NCBI GenBank assembly: GCA_019648995.1
Contig: BLXT01007071.1
Location: 1,576,199 to 1,635,897 of the forward strand
Length of the DNA stretch: 59,699 nt
Reading direction: 5' to 3'
Source: Plakobranchus ocellatus
Lineage: Eukaryota; Mollusca; Gastropoda; Plakobranchidae
Under the pieces are notes generated by a model that saw only the letters and a program-made list of their open reading frames with translations, made no database searches and was not told the DNA's origin. The position numbers and the translations under genes are program-made. This document shows, in pieces, positions 55,501 to 59,370 of the stretch; within the stretch, counting starts at the first letter, position 1, and every line of letters starts with the position of its first letter.

Positions 55501-58500
55501 GAAGAAGACAGATAGATACGAGGTGAGCCAAATACAAATGTCCACACACGCAGGCGCGACAATACAAAGTAATCTGCTAAGTGTTACGAGATTAGGTAAT
55601 AACACAATTAAATGAAGTTATTACAAATAATCCACCCACGAGGAACTCTCCCCGAAAACTACTTCATAGATCAGTAAGACTTATAGATACAACCCCCACT
55701 CTAATCACTCGCACATGCACATGCTTCTAACTACTTAATCCATCGACGATACTTGTGCGTAGAAGCTTGCTGAGAGCAGTAGGGTAAATCTCGAATGTTC
55801 AGGGAATATTCATATATTTATGTCCTCAGCTCAGACACGAGCAGTGTTAATCAAATCATGATCATCCCATACACAGTTATAATAATCATAGTTCTTTAAT
55901 ACACCGTCACTTAAAATAATGTTCTTCAAAGGTCCAGATCACCAGCCCTTACGTGAGGGAACTCTAGAACAATAGTAGTCATAAAGTTACTGGATACCAC
56001 CATTCCACAGGAGTAACATGAATTTGTAGATTTGTGCGGCCTTGCGCCAGCAGTCTAGATAGGCATGCAGCCTCAAGCAAAATACAAATACAAATACAAT
56101 CGCCGCTTGTATGCGGTAATAAAGTGGTATGAACCCAGTTACAAAAGGTCGTATAAAATTAAAATATATCTCCTGAAGTCGGACAAATCCACTACAACTT
56201 GCAGCCAGGACTGTCCACGACTGTTCAGTGCAAAGAATAGAATAAGAATGATCCATTGTTCCAGAGATCCCGCCAGTGTGCCGCTCCGTCCAAACTTGCC
56301 GTTGTCACGTGGCCTAACCAACCAATCACAACCCACACACCAAATTAATGACGTAAAACACAACCACACACTCCCGCTAAACTAAATACCCAACTAAGCC
56401 CAGATAAACCAAAAACATAACTACATTAGTCCCAACAACTACATTGATTTTTTTTTCAACTTAATGTCTTGTAAAATTATATATACTTTTTCATTGTGTT
56501 GTCACGTACTTTTAACAATCCCTCATTTTTGTCCACATGATCCCTGAGAGGGTATCATCACAGTTTAGCACATTTCCAATGGAGATTTCATAGCTGCCAA
56601 AAATGTTAAGCTGAGTGATTGAGTGATATATAACTCAAATCTAGGATCAAACTATGAACAAAATGGGTATGGATTAAAACTTACCATGGGAATCGTATCA
56701 TGAAGAAATTTAACTTTCATTTTTGAGTATTTTGTAAGTCTCTTCTTTTGTCAAACTAATTTTTTTTTTTGCATGATACAATCTATGCCAAACGAGACAA
56801 AAATTTGAACTTGTAAATCACATGACTTTTAAACCTTCTACAAATTATTCTGTTTACTTTATTTGCAGGATAAATGTCTCCTCCAAACATATACTGGTCC
56901 AGGAATGCTTAAAGCCCTAGAATGGTTTGCAGAAAGCAGCTTAGCAGCAACTTTCAGCAGATGCAAGGTATTTTTTATATATTTTTTTTTATCTTTCTTG
57001 TGGTTTTATCAAGTATCTGGTGGACTGCACAGATATAAATCTTGTGTTACTTTTGTAAAATGTACATACTTTTTTTGTGCTGCTCTAAGTAGCTTGATAT
57101 CTCATGATGGTTTTCTTAGAAAAACATATTGTATCTTCTTTTCAGGATGTGGTGATATTAAACTTCTCTACTGAAATGTATCACAACAATCGTGTATTGG
57201 CTCTTGCAAGGAAGTCTTTGAAGCAAGAGGGTATCATGGGTCTAAGTCAGGCCAAATGTTTTTGCACCCTTCTGCAACGGCTACCTGCTTTGTTGTTGGA
57301 ACAGTATCAACATGAAAAAGTAAGCACTTCAAAAGGAAAGTGGAGAGTCCTATTTTAATTTTATCATACAAAACTAGATTTCGCTTCTAAGGAATGTAAA
57401 AAGAACAATTTTAATTGAACTTTCCAAATTTTGATTCATTGCTTTACACTTATTGTTAAAAACTTAAAGGTTCAATTTGATTGGGGAAAAATGGAAAAGG
57501 CAGGCTGTAATCTTGTTCTGCTGCAGCCAAATGACGTACAGTGATCCTCAGTGTTAAGTCTAATGTCGATACCCACACTTCCTTTGGCAAAGGGAGTGTT
57601 GTAGTGTTAATCATTCTCATTATTTATAGGTTTTTAAAAATAATATATAACTTCAATCAGAGCCAGGTCACATCTGGAGATCAGCTGCAGCACAGTCAAT
57701 ATCTGCAGTGTTTAACATCCATGGTCGTCAGTCTTCAGCTGGACACAGCACTTTGTTTCTTGCCTGTACCTTTGCACCATAGAAATGCAGACCCAGGTCA
57801 GCCATTAGCTTGTATTTTGACGACTTTTCAAACTCATTGCTATTTCTTTTTTTCTTCTTTTTTTGATCTTGTTGAAGCTTTAAATGATTTGCTTTTGCTC
57901 TTGAGTTATTGGAGATTTAAAAAAAAAAAAGGAATAATTGAGGAACAAATTTTTCATAATTTTTTTGTTTTTTCTTTTTTTTATTATTTGCTAAACATTT
58001 TGAAGAGTATTTTATATAAAAATTGTGTGTGAGATCTAACTCTTTTATTGGTGTATAAATTTTAAAAGTTATTTTTTATATTTACATTTACAATTTGGAA
58101 CAAGCAAACAAATCCGAAGAAAGAGAGTTCATGATGGCTTGAATGTCATCATATTTTGTTCTTTGTGATCATAAATAAACTTAAATTATTTACATGACTT
58201 TAATTGAACCTAAAATAGCTAATTTGAGGCTAAGAATATAGATTTTGATTTTGATCCTAAAACATTTTGATCCTTTTTTTTTCCATTTAGCTTTGATTTG
58301 CTTCTGTTGCTTTAAATTGCATTGTTTTTGTCACTTTAAACTGCATTTCCAGTGAAAATTATATGTTTTCTGAGGTCCATTTACAGAAGTAATTTTCCAC
58401 CAAGATGTATTTTAACTTCTGATATGAAATTTGGGGCAAATACAAAGCATTTAAAGGATAGCATTTTTTCCCCCCAGGCAAGGATAATATGGCAAAAGAA

Positions 58501-59370
58501 TGGCTGTGGCTTTTGTCATACTCCTGTGCAGTCAAGTCAACAAATGCGCTTTTGAGAAGGCAGCCTTTTCCTCCCACCTTCAAGTTACTCAACAAAGAAA
58601 ATTTTGATCTAGACAGTGAAATTAATCCATATGTACGTTCCCTCTCATGTTTGTTTTTTACATTAGTACATCATTAATTCTTTTGCTTTATCAAGCATAT
58701 GCATCATGTTTGAGAAATTTGAATCTCAACAATGCTTTTTCAAAAAATCTTAAGGGAGATTTTTTAGGGATTTAAAATAAACAATAATTTAATTATTATG
58801 ATTGCAGTAAACATGATCTTTCTTCAGTTTTTTGAATATAACCATGTATGCAGATTAGCAATTTTATAGAGGTTTGCTGTACTTTGTTCAATTCTATTGA
58901 TATGCATACATGACTCTATGCTTATGAAAATTATTGTTTGGCTCAAATTCCAAAATGAAGGTTGACAGTGACATATTTTTAGTTTTTTTTCCTAGTTTCA
59001 ATACTATTTTTTAAAACCTTTCATTTGCTTATTCCAACAGAAAAGAAAATTAACTAATTGCAATTTTGCCAAGGATACTTATAAAGTACTATCATTATTT
59101 TTTTTTAATGCAAGCCTAACTATATGAATTAATATGAAATTTCTGTCATCTGACTCACCGGGATTAATTGCTTACATCACTACCCTTCTCTGTCATAATG
59201 AAAAGAGCTCCTGGTTGTTTCTTTATTCCTTAAATGTTTGCATTTTGTGAGTGATGTTGTGCTGCTATCTTCCATGATTGACAGGATAACAAACAATGGG
59301 ATTTGTCGATGGATGCTCAGATAATGTCCTGGGCCACACAACAACCTGAGGACTGGCAGAGTGGTGGAAG
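433..59370 (+). CDS. HERC1: HERC1, giant HECT/RCC1-like E3 ubiquitin ligase (internal part, 71 exons; both ends outside window)
   Basis: HERC1 is a very large cytosolic and membrane-associated protein with two RCC1-like propellers (the first linked to guanine-nucleotide exchange and ARF/Rab binding in family literature), SPRY, UBA and WD40 modules and a C-terminal HECT ubiquitin ligase. Here 71 exons sum to 12,247 nt, about 4,082 codons, and every junction keeps phase with no stop. Diagnostic strings include [15 protein letters not shown], [16 protein letters not shown] helices, [26 protein letters not shown] and [16 protein letters not shown]. Order matches human HERC1 as I remember it. The segment is some 300 residues longer than the human equivalent, mostly in disordered linkers. 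The initiator Met, RLD2 and HECT (active Cys) are not in the window, so ligase activity cannot be judged here. All introns are GT-AG by my reading except intron 17. HERC2 is excluded by domain order. Confidence 0.97.
2223..6560 (+). CDS. HERC1: HERC1 exons 3-10: first RCC1-like domain (RLD1), seven repeats
   Basis: Exons are 2223-2435, 2784-3015, 3769-3848, 4167-4263, 4805-4948, 5239-5366, 5665-5809 and 6389-6560. After a short Ser/Gln-rich lead, seven RCC1 repeats follow: [91 protein letters not shown] and [15 protein letters not shown]. Each is followed by the family's V-x-x-I/V-SAG-x-x-HS or CG-x-SH type strand. Seven repeats predict a complete seven-bladed beta-propeller. The sixth repeat lacks the usual YG-x-LG and reads CLGFG, as it also diverges in the human protein (CLGCG). 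Several introns fall inside the G-x-G loops (phase 1 after the first G), a regular pattern suggesting exon-wise repeat growth. The last sentence of the domain, [15 protein letters not shown], mirrors human [15 protein letters not shown]. Confidence 0.96.
3022..3245. repeat. Imperfect direct duplication next to the exon 4 donor
   Basis: Two adjacent copies of about 112 bp, starting near 3022 and 3137. Shared landmarks are tattttgtaaac, gctTgttgA-tctgtccctt, and ttatatt...gacatcttc. The first copy begins six bases after the exon 4 splice donor, so the duplication lies wholly in intron 4. Confidence 0.7.
5928..6082. repeat. Two-copy diverged direct repeat in intron 9
   Basis: The segment atagataaattatgctcatgg at about 5969 recurs as atagataaattatgttcatgg at about 6051, with similar flanking ttcaat-A-run sequence. 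About 85-90 bp period. No coding content. Confidence 0.6.
6925..11114 (+). CDS. HERC1: HERC1 exons 11-16: helical region after RLD1
   Basis: Exons are 6925-7059, 7587-7752, 8404-8529, 9181-9390, 10098-10250 and 10982-11114. Recognisable conserved runs are [72 protein letters not shown] and [11 protein letters not shown], each with a direct human HERC1 counterpart. The leucine spacing predicts stacked alpha-helices. Exon 14 carries a Ser/Thr-rich insertion between two helices, the place where human HERC1 also has a variable loop. Exon 13 ends at a modest donor, caa|gtacat. Introns 10-15 hold AT-rich sequence, a 57-59 bp tandem repeat in intron 12 and a 4-N run at 7780-7783 in an A tract; no other element was recognised. 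Confidence 0.94.
8010..8250. repeat. 57-59 bp tandem repeat, about four copies, in intron 12
   Basis: Three good units start at 8077, 8135 and 8192 with aaaatgaaattagtaa, then a tccttctgctTaca core and a ttgttgatttttatttc end; a more diverged unit precedes them from about 8010. Units are about 85-95% alike, so the array is fairly young. Confidence 0.85.
11862..14804 (+). CDS. HERC1: HERC1 exons 17-20: second helical stretch
   Basis: Exons are 11862-12050, 12823-13023, 13899-14078 and 14690-14804. Matching human segments are [23 protein letters not shown] (human SLLLLPVSVARPLLSYLLDLLPPLD region), [27 protein letters not shown] and [12 protein letters not shown]. Exon 17 must end after aaaaag with GC as the intron start, because the only nearby GT (12055) gives a stop in exon 18. 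Exon 18 ends at ctca|gttagt, giving Lys across the junction; an upstream GT (cttca|gtaatg) is also phase 1 but would delete the conserved lead-in. Introns 18 (13024-13898) and 19 (14079-14689) are AT-rich with nothing recognisable. Confidence 0.92.
12051..12822 (+). other. Intron 17 with probable GC-AG boundaries
   Basis: Exon 17 ends ...gaa aaa g and the intron starts gcatgt. The first nearby GT, at 12055, would leave phase 2, and joining it to exon 18 at 12823 gives an immediate tga. Using the GC donor gives phase 1 and the peptide EKGENDSG leading into the conserved WCWLVDL. The acceptor aatgctgcag is normal. The intron otherwise shows T runs and no known repeat. Confidence 0.75.
14831..14950. 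repeat. Short tandem repeat with gtgagcctTca core in intron 20
   Basis: Units of roughly 28-36 bp, each with tgagccttcatga-like text followed by nine to eleven T residues and ac/tt. Three clear copies and a partial fourth. Probably replication slippage around the T runs. Confidence 0.75.
15235..20149 (+). CDS. HERC1: HERC1 exons 21-25: acidic, low-complexity linker
   Basis: Exons are 15235-15494, 15938-16069, 16316-16372, 18173-18234 and 20074-20149. Exon 21 begins with the last conserved helix ([20 protein letters not shown], human YRCVYKVRSRLL) and then becomes Asp/Glu/Ser-rich ([15 protein letters not shown]). Exon 22 has a conserved helix, [17 protein letters not shown], matching human VIHRCALLILGVSP. 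Exons 23-25 are short, polar and probably disordered, with [11 protein letters not shown] resembling the human SRSESDLSQPE segment and a Pro-rich [11 protein letters not shown]. Exon 23 (57 nt) is phase 1-1, so it could be skipped without a frameshift. The introns either side of exons 23-25 host the transposable elements listed separately. Confidence 0.88.
16780..17297 (+). other. Unassigned sequence with coding-like fragments, left of the TIR element
   Basis: A frame at 16776-16985 encodes a charged peptide ([20 protein letters not shown], then [16 protein letters not shown]), and a second broken frame follows near 17140-17260. A further short frame, [20 protein letters not shown], lies on the other side of the transposon at 18021-18134. 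I cannot name a family. It may be a decayed mobile-element or processed-gene copy into which the TIR element jumped, or chance. Confidence 0.3.
17304..18017. mobile_element. Non-autonomous DNA transposon with 14-bp terminal inverted repeats and 6-bp target duplication
   Basis: The left end cagggtccccacca (17304-17317) is the exact inverse complement of the right end tggtggggaccctg (18004-18017). Both ends are flanked by atatta (17298-17303 and 18018-18023), a target-site duplication. Subterminal DNA has repeated short words: gtcgggaa on the left, gggtcttgaaaaaa on the right. The visible part has no transposase. A 320-N gap (17402-17721) hides about half of it, so its true length is unknown. 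CAGGG ends are seen in hAT-like elements, but those usually make 8-bp duplications, so the superfamily is open. Confidence 0.85.
17402..17721. other. Assembly gap (320 N)
   Basis: Run of N inside the TIR transposon, consistent with a repeat that could not be closed. Confidence 0.98.
18658..18900 (-). mobile_element. tRNA-derived SINE, family A, near full length
   Basis: On the minus strand the element opens with a tRNA-like head: ggagcggtggctcatttgg (A-box-like tggctcatttgg) and later gttcgatgttcgaatcc (B-box-like gttcgaatcc). A body follows with ctctgtgtccacccagcac, aaaggtggcaaagaaagc and caatcaggaccctactcc, then a T-rich tail. Length about 240 bp. The body recalls conserved central domains of animal SINE superfamilies (MetaSINE-like is possible), which I cannot confirm. 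A truncated relative sits at 54205-54275. It lies in intron 24. Confidence 0.75.
19484..19622 (-). mobile_element. tRNA-derived SINE, family B
   Basis: Read on the minus strand it begins ggggcgtcggtgacatagtgg, has an A-box-like tggctagcaag and a B-box-like gcgggttacagcccc, then ccactggcaccctggcctga and gaaaacctgagatcaccttg. It is different from family A. The tRNA-like part is about 75 bp. A diverged tail copy is seen at 45330-45395. Confidence 0.6.
20394..23998 (+). CDS. HERC1: HERC1 exons 26-32: helical repeats before SPRY
   Basis: Exons are 20394-20671, 21372-21608, 22089-22209, 22428-22671, 23065-23183, 23439-23585 and 23892-23998. Human-like runs include [113 protein letters not shown] and [17 protein letters not shown]. 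Together they predict an extended helical solenoid. Exon 29 ends at gttgg|gtcagt in phase 2; its junction Gly-Thr-Tyr is conserved with human ITTGTYADK, which fixes the donor. The Ser/Asn-rich stretch in exon 26 ([12 protein letters not shown]) is a lineage-variable loop. Introns 27-31 are 150-850 nt, T-rich, without recognisable repeats. Confidence 0.94.
20990..21180 (+). mobile_element. tRNA-derived SINE, family C
   Basis: The head cagtagtttaatgcgtaagtg followed by a B-box-like gggtttgaatcctgg (around 21040-21054) resembles a degraded tRNA gene; the next part, ccttgggtaaaggcattttac, is the kind of pyrimidine/purine mix typical of SINE bodies. It is too decayed to be a working tRNA gene: no matching acceptor stem is evident. 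Intron 26. Confidence 0.55.
24215..28764 (+). CDS. HERC1: HERC1 exons 33-36: SPRY domain
   Basis: Exons are 24215-24559, 25188-25427, 27914-27997 and 28539-28764. Exon 33 starts with [18 protein letters not shown] (human IVERLFSLLSDCMWETPI), passes through a Ser/Pro-rich insert, then enters the SPRY core: [99 protein letters not shown] and GEKVKITDMQ. These are the most strongly conserved residues in the window relative to human. SPRY domains bind short peptide ligands, so this is a likely substrate or partner site. Exon 36 continues with a conserved helix ([20 protein letters not shown]). Intron 34 (25428-27913) is the largest in this part and contains a decayed retroelement. Intron 36 (28765-29472) shows nothing recognisable. 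Confidence 0.97.
26920..27700 (+). mobile_element. Decayed non-LTR retrotransposon (reverse-transcriptase C-terminal remnant)
   Basis: Interrupted + strand frames give [16 protein letters not shown] around 27115-27170, then [13 protein letters not shown] and [15 protein letters not shown] around 27280-27400. These recall the FKYLGS-x-x-TSDG, LYGCESWTL and FEMWCWRR-x-L segments after the catalytic core of mollusc and other animal RTE/CR1-type elements. Multiple stops and frameshifts show it is dead. At the left edge (26920-27020) a 60-bp direct duplication with ttttcacagaa cores is seen. The assignment rests on faint motif spacing. Confidence 0.45.
29473..32347 (+). CDS. HERC1: HERC1 exons 37-39: polar variable linker
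   Basis: Exons are 29473-29682, 30416-30451 and 32220-32347. The encoded peptide is rich in Ser, Gln, Lys, Asp and Glu (for example [37 protein letters not shown]) and should be disordered; human HERC1 has an equally charged EEKESKEEEKGKH-type linker here. Assignment rests on phase: all three exons begin in phase 1, exons 37 and 38 also end in phase 1, and exon 39 ends in phase 0 with ACNQ leading into the conserved IWPCLAV block. Exon 37 has a purine-rich acceptor (atctcaacag) and a weak donor (gtggcc), so its borders are less sure. Exon 38 is only 36 nt. Confidence 0.8.
30484..30572. repeat. Two-copy tandem duplication in intron 38
   Basis: cattttatgttgatacaaac and cattttattttgttgatacc, each followed by aacaaaatttc and a ct-rich end; about 43-bp period. 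Confidence 0.7.
31186..31590. repeat. Imperfect (GAT)n microsatellite tract, about 400 bp
   Basis: Long irregular run of gatgat units with gtgatgatgat, aatgat and ggtgatga variants in intron 38. Apparent open frames of Asp/Asn/Met on one strand and Ser/Ile on the other are repeat artefacts, not genes. Confidence 0.95.
32348..34251. other. Intron 39, long, nothing recognised
   Basis: About 1.9 kb of AT-rich sequence. A 73-codon open frame at 33659-33880 has no recognisable product and no splice context. No SINE head, inverted terminal repeat or promoter-like cluster found. Confidence 0.7.
34252..34415 (+). CDS. HERC1: HERC1 exon 40: conserved WP-LAV / KVQWDE block
   Basis: This exon encodes [21 protein letters not shown], then [12 protein letters not shown] and [14 protein letters not shown], closely following human VWPVLAVIGGVDAGLRVGGRC and AKVQWDEAEITI. 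The Gly-rich loops and alternating hydrophobics suggest a small beta-barrel; the fold name is not certain from sequence alone. The acceptor (ccatttaag) and donor (atcag|gtaggt) are clear, and the last codon is completed by exon 41. Intron 39 before it (32348-34251) and intron 40 after it (34416-35446) are long for this gene; intron 40 contains a 31-bp minisatellite. Confidence 0.95.
34739..34820. repeat. 31-bp minisatellite, 2.6 copies
   Basis: Units start at 34741, 34772 and 34803, each gatcaatacagaaataaca followed by tagtacaaatga or a one-base variant. Nearly identical, so recent. Intron 40. Confidence 0.9.
35447..37891 (+). CDS. HERC1: HERC1 exons 41-43: charged linker with conserved helical core, including a 1,170-nt exon
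   Basis: Exons are 35447-35673, 35991-37160 and 37687-37891. Exon 41 includes [15 protein letters not shown], which parallels the human ASVLLDLTYLTGV helix, then a Lys/Glu-rich tail. Exon 42 is by far the longest in the window (390 codons): a coiled-coil-like start ([19 protein letters not shown]), a disordered centre with a Gln run (QQQQQLQQQ) and a basic RRKRS motif, and a conserved end, [25 protein letters not shown] and [18 protein letters not shown], matching human KSLSALLGCSKYAELLLIPK and MRSPIKRALGLADLERA. Exon 43 is Ser/Asn-rich and ends before the UBA region. Antisense open frames over exon 42 are shadows of its codon bias. Confidence 0.93.
38678..38745. repeat. Perfect 34-bp tandem duplication
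   Basis: 38678-38711 and 38712-38745 are identical (tgtcttgggctattattt...cacatgg). In intron 43, 190 bp upstream of exon 44. Absence of any mismatch suggests a recent slip or an assembly duplication. Confidence 0.95.
38934..41499 (+). CDS. HERC1: HERC1 exons 44-46: Pro-rich segment and UBA-type domain
   Basis: Exons are 38934-39142, 41165-41212 and 41304-41499. Exon 44 opens with [11 protein letters not shown], then proline runs ([18 protein letters not shown]), then the UBA first helix and loop [20 protein letters not shown], nearly the human PLLEMGFSLRQIAKAMEATG. Exon 45 (48 nt) supplies a linker and exon 46 the final UBA helix [11 protein letters not shown], equal to human VLAMWMIEHPG. 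UBA domains of this MGF type bind ubiquitin, which suits a ligase. The phase 1-1 exon 45 splits the domain between helices; skipping it would shorten the linker by 16 residues while keeping frame. Intron 44 (39143-41164) carries a 215-N gap. Confidence 0.94.
39218..39432. other. Assembly gap (215 N) flanked by the same 40 bp on both sides
   Basis: tcaaattattgttctttatg...aaatggtgg occurs immediately before (to 39217) and again just after the gap (39440-39479). This suggests overlapping contig ends that were not merged, or a tandem repeat. It lies in intron 44 and hides no phase problem: exon 44 joins exon 45 correctly. Confidence 0.9.
39480..41164. other. Remainder of intron 44, nothing recognised
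   Basis: AT-rich, with a short G run near 40050 and a purine-rich stretch to 40100. No repeat ends, RNA gene or coding sequence recognised. Confidence 0.7.
41926..42945 (+). CDS. HERC1: HERC1 exons 47-48: acidic and Arg-rich region before the zinc module
   Basis: Exons are 41926-42104 and 42770-42945. Exon 47 has an acidic run ([14 protein letters not shown]) directly followed by a basic one ([11 protein letters not shown]). Exon 48 is Arg-rich ([13 protein letters not shown]) and then acidic ([20 protein letters not shown]). Human HERC1 has a comparable acidic tract (LDEELEIDLDDEAMEAMFG) before its Cys-rich module. The donor of exon 48 is read as ggtt|gtgagt, giving phase 0 and a Val; two nucleotide-level alternatives would break the frame into exon 49. 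Probably disordered; no known motif beyond charge pattern. Confidence 0.86.
43586..44016 (+). CDS. HERC1: HERC1 exons 49-50: Cys/His probable zinc-binding module
   Basis: Exons are 43586-43694 and 43892-44016. The peptide has [21 protein letters not shown], a C-x2-C-x9-H-x4-H arrangement, followed by [19 protein letters not shown], then [17 protein letters not shown] with a further CxxC. Human HERC1 has the same layout (CELCECSVVSFNQHMKRNHPGCG and GNPYYLLCGTCREKYL), and a similar module occurs in MYCBP2-type ligases from memory. Conservation of every Cys and His argues for structural zinc. Its biochemical role is not established to my knowledge. Exon 49's acceptor (gtttgaag) is fixed because the alternative tgaagag gives a stop. 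Confidence 0.94.
44447..46535 (+). CDS. HERC1: HERC1 exons 51-54: variable acidic linker with two short cassette-like exons
   Basis: Exons are 44447-44591, 44849-45046, 45489-45593 and 46485-46535. Exon 52 contains [22 protein letters not shown], matching human LGLNDRRIVPEPVQFPDSDPLG. Exon 51 has two donors 12 nt apart (after 44579 or 44591), both phase 1. Exon 53 encodes an acidic helix-like peptide ([20 protein letters not shown]) that I cannot match to human; its acceptor catgtttag lacks a good pyrimidine tract, so it is the least certain exon. Exon 54 ([17 protein letters not shown]) has strong sites. Exons 53 and 54 are both phase 1-1 and thus could be skipped singly or together. Confidence 0.8.
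45330..45395 (-). mobile_element. Truncated SINE, family B tail
   Basis: atgatctcaggcttccagcc...tcagtagtgggctt aligns by eye to the body of the 19484-19622 element (gtgatctcaggttttcaggc...ccagtggtggggct) in the same orientation, with a few gaps. The tRNA-like head is absent. Intron 52. Confidence 0.5.
46878..49761 (+). CDS. HERC1: HERC1 exons 55-59: helical region before the WD40 propeller
   Basis: Exons are 46878-47002, 47443-47531, 48294-48525, 48840-49041 and 49619-49761. Human-like strings are [16 protein letters not shown] and [95 protein letters not shown] and [27 protein letters not shown]. These are amphipathic helices packed as in the human protein. Exon 58 contains a Ser/Thr/Asn-rich loop where human has a different loop. 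Introns 56 (47532-48293), 58 (49042-49618) and 59 (49762-50330) are AT-rich with no recognised element. Confidence 0.95.
50331..56967 (+). CDS. HERC1: HERC1 exons 60-67: WD40 beta-propeller
   Basis: Exons are 50331-50488, 51117-51319, 51924-52127, 52487-52611, 53157-53362, 53850-53949, 54323-54508 and 56869-56967. Visible repeats: [14 protein letters not shown]...[24 protein letters not shown]...[20 protein letters not shown]...[23 protein letters not shown]...[23 protein letters not shown]...[19 protein letters not shown]...[26 protein letters not shown]...GWLNIWSI; and a degenerate last one, [12 protein letters not shown]...DVVILNF, that runs into exon 68. That is seven clear repeats plus an eighth blade-like unit. 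The propeller is a likely protein-interaction platform. Intron 66 (54509-56868) holds the hairpin and LTR fragment described separately. Confidence 0.95.
53385..53745. other. Strand-asymmetric purine-rich tract in intron 64
   Basis: About 360 bp dominated by A and G on the + strand (gagagaag, agaggggaag, aggaggttagagag, gaaaaagagggg). It differs from the T-rich intron composition around it. No unit repeat is obvious; it may be a decayed satellite or an element fragment. Confidence 0.5.
54205..54275 (-). mobile_element. Truncated SINE, family A tail
   Basis: gaaccaagagtagggtcttg, gttgttcttggcat and gaggtagtttgcc match the tail of the 18658-18900 SINE at roughly 80% by eye, same orientation. 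The tRNA head is missing. It sits in intron 65, about 50 bp before exon 66. Confidence 0.75.
54577..54629 (+). repeat. 53-bp direct copy of the hairpin loop and arm
   Basis: Identical over 53 nt to 54995-55047 (tctataaattattgccctca...gtaaaactctg). The two are 418 bp apart in intron 66. The flanks differ on both sides. Confidence 0.95.
54961..55065. repeat. Long near-perfect inverted repeat (34-bp stem, 37-nt loop)
   Basis: Left arm 54961-54994 (caagtataatatcttgaaca...) pairs with right arm 55032-55065. The only difference, G at 54976 opposite T at 55050, is a G-U wobble in the sense transcript, so the RNA stem is fully paired. The arms can be extended about four more bases with one mismatch. 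The loop and inner right arm duplicate 54577-54629. It directly abuts the LTR-element fragment. Confidence 0.95.
55070..56437 (-). mobile_element. LTR-retrotransposon fragment: one LTR (55307-56437) plus start of internal region (55070-55306)
   Basis: On the minus strand the LTR starts tgttgggactaatg (56437 downward) and ends tgttgcccccaaca (to 55307), giving tgttggg/cccaaca terminal inverted repeats and a length of 1,131 bp. Right after it comes tggaggggccaccctcaagc, placed two to four bases from the end as a tRNA primer-binding site would be. About 230 bp of G-rich leader follows, then the element stops at the hairpin. No gag, pol or second LTR is present, and flanking 5-bp duplications are absent, as expected for a broken copy. 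The base composition (many ca, cc and cg words) is unlike the surrounding intron. Clade not determined. Confidence 0.65.
56306..56356 (-). promoter_or_regulatory. Cluster of promoter-like motifs in the LTR U3
   Basis: Within about 130 bp of the LTR start: CACGTG (56306-56311, E-box), CCAAT (56322-56326, inverted relative to element sense) and TGACGTAA (56349-56356, CRE/ATF-like). The combination fits an LTR promoter oriented against HERC1. Motif presence only; activity unknown. Confidence 0.35.
57146..59370 (+). CDS. HERC1: HERC1 exons 68-71: conserved segment leading to RLD2 (RLD2 itself outside window)
   Basis: Exons are 57146-57319, 57661-57796, 58478-58632 and 59285-59370. Exon 68 completes the last WD40-like strand and continues [20 protein letters not shown], as in human TCRTALKQQGVLGLNMAPC. 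Exon 69 gives [23 protein letters not shown] and VPLHHRN; exon 70 [20 protein letters not shown]; exon 71 [20 protein letters not shown], corresponding to human MDEQIMSWATSRPEDWHLGG, which is immediately followed by RLD2. Exon 69 could start at 57661 or at 57667 (tandem AG); 57661 gives the human-like length. Exon 71 ends in phase 2 at gtgctc, so another exon must follow beyond 59699. Confidence 0.95.
57797..58477. other. Intron 69, nothing recognised
   Basis: T-rich intron with poly-T runs. The + strand open frame that extends exon 69 through 58032 is read-through and not an exon. Confidence 0.75.
58633..59284. other. Intron 70, nothing recognised
   Basis: AT-rich sequence between donor gtacgt and acceptor gattgacag. 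No repeat or RNA gene recognised. Confidence 0.75.

Noticed and set aside
55987-56256. 89-codon antisense frame inside the LTR (MDHSYSILC...)
   Set aside because: It lies within the LTR, has no recognisable gag or pol motif, and LTRs rarely code.
57541-58032. 163-codon + strand frame
   Set aside because: It is exon 69 with intron read-through at both ends; the donor after 57796 and conserved next exon show the true border.
433-59370. HERC2 or an unrelated RCC1 protein as the gene identity
   Set aside because: Order RLD1, SPRY, UBA, Cys/His module, WD40, then pre-RLD2 is that of HERC1; HERC2 has three RLDs and other modules.
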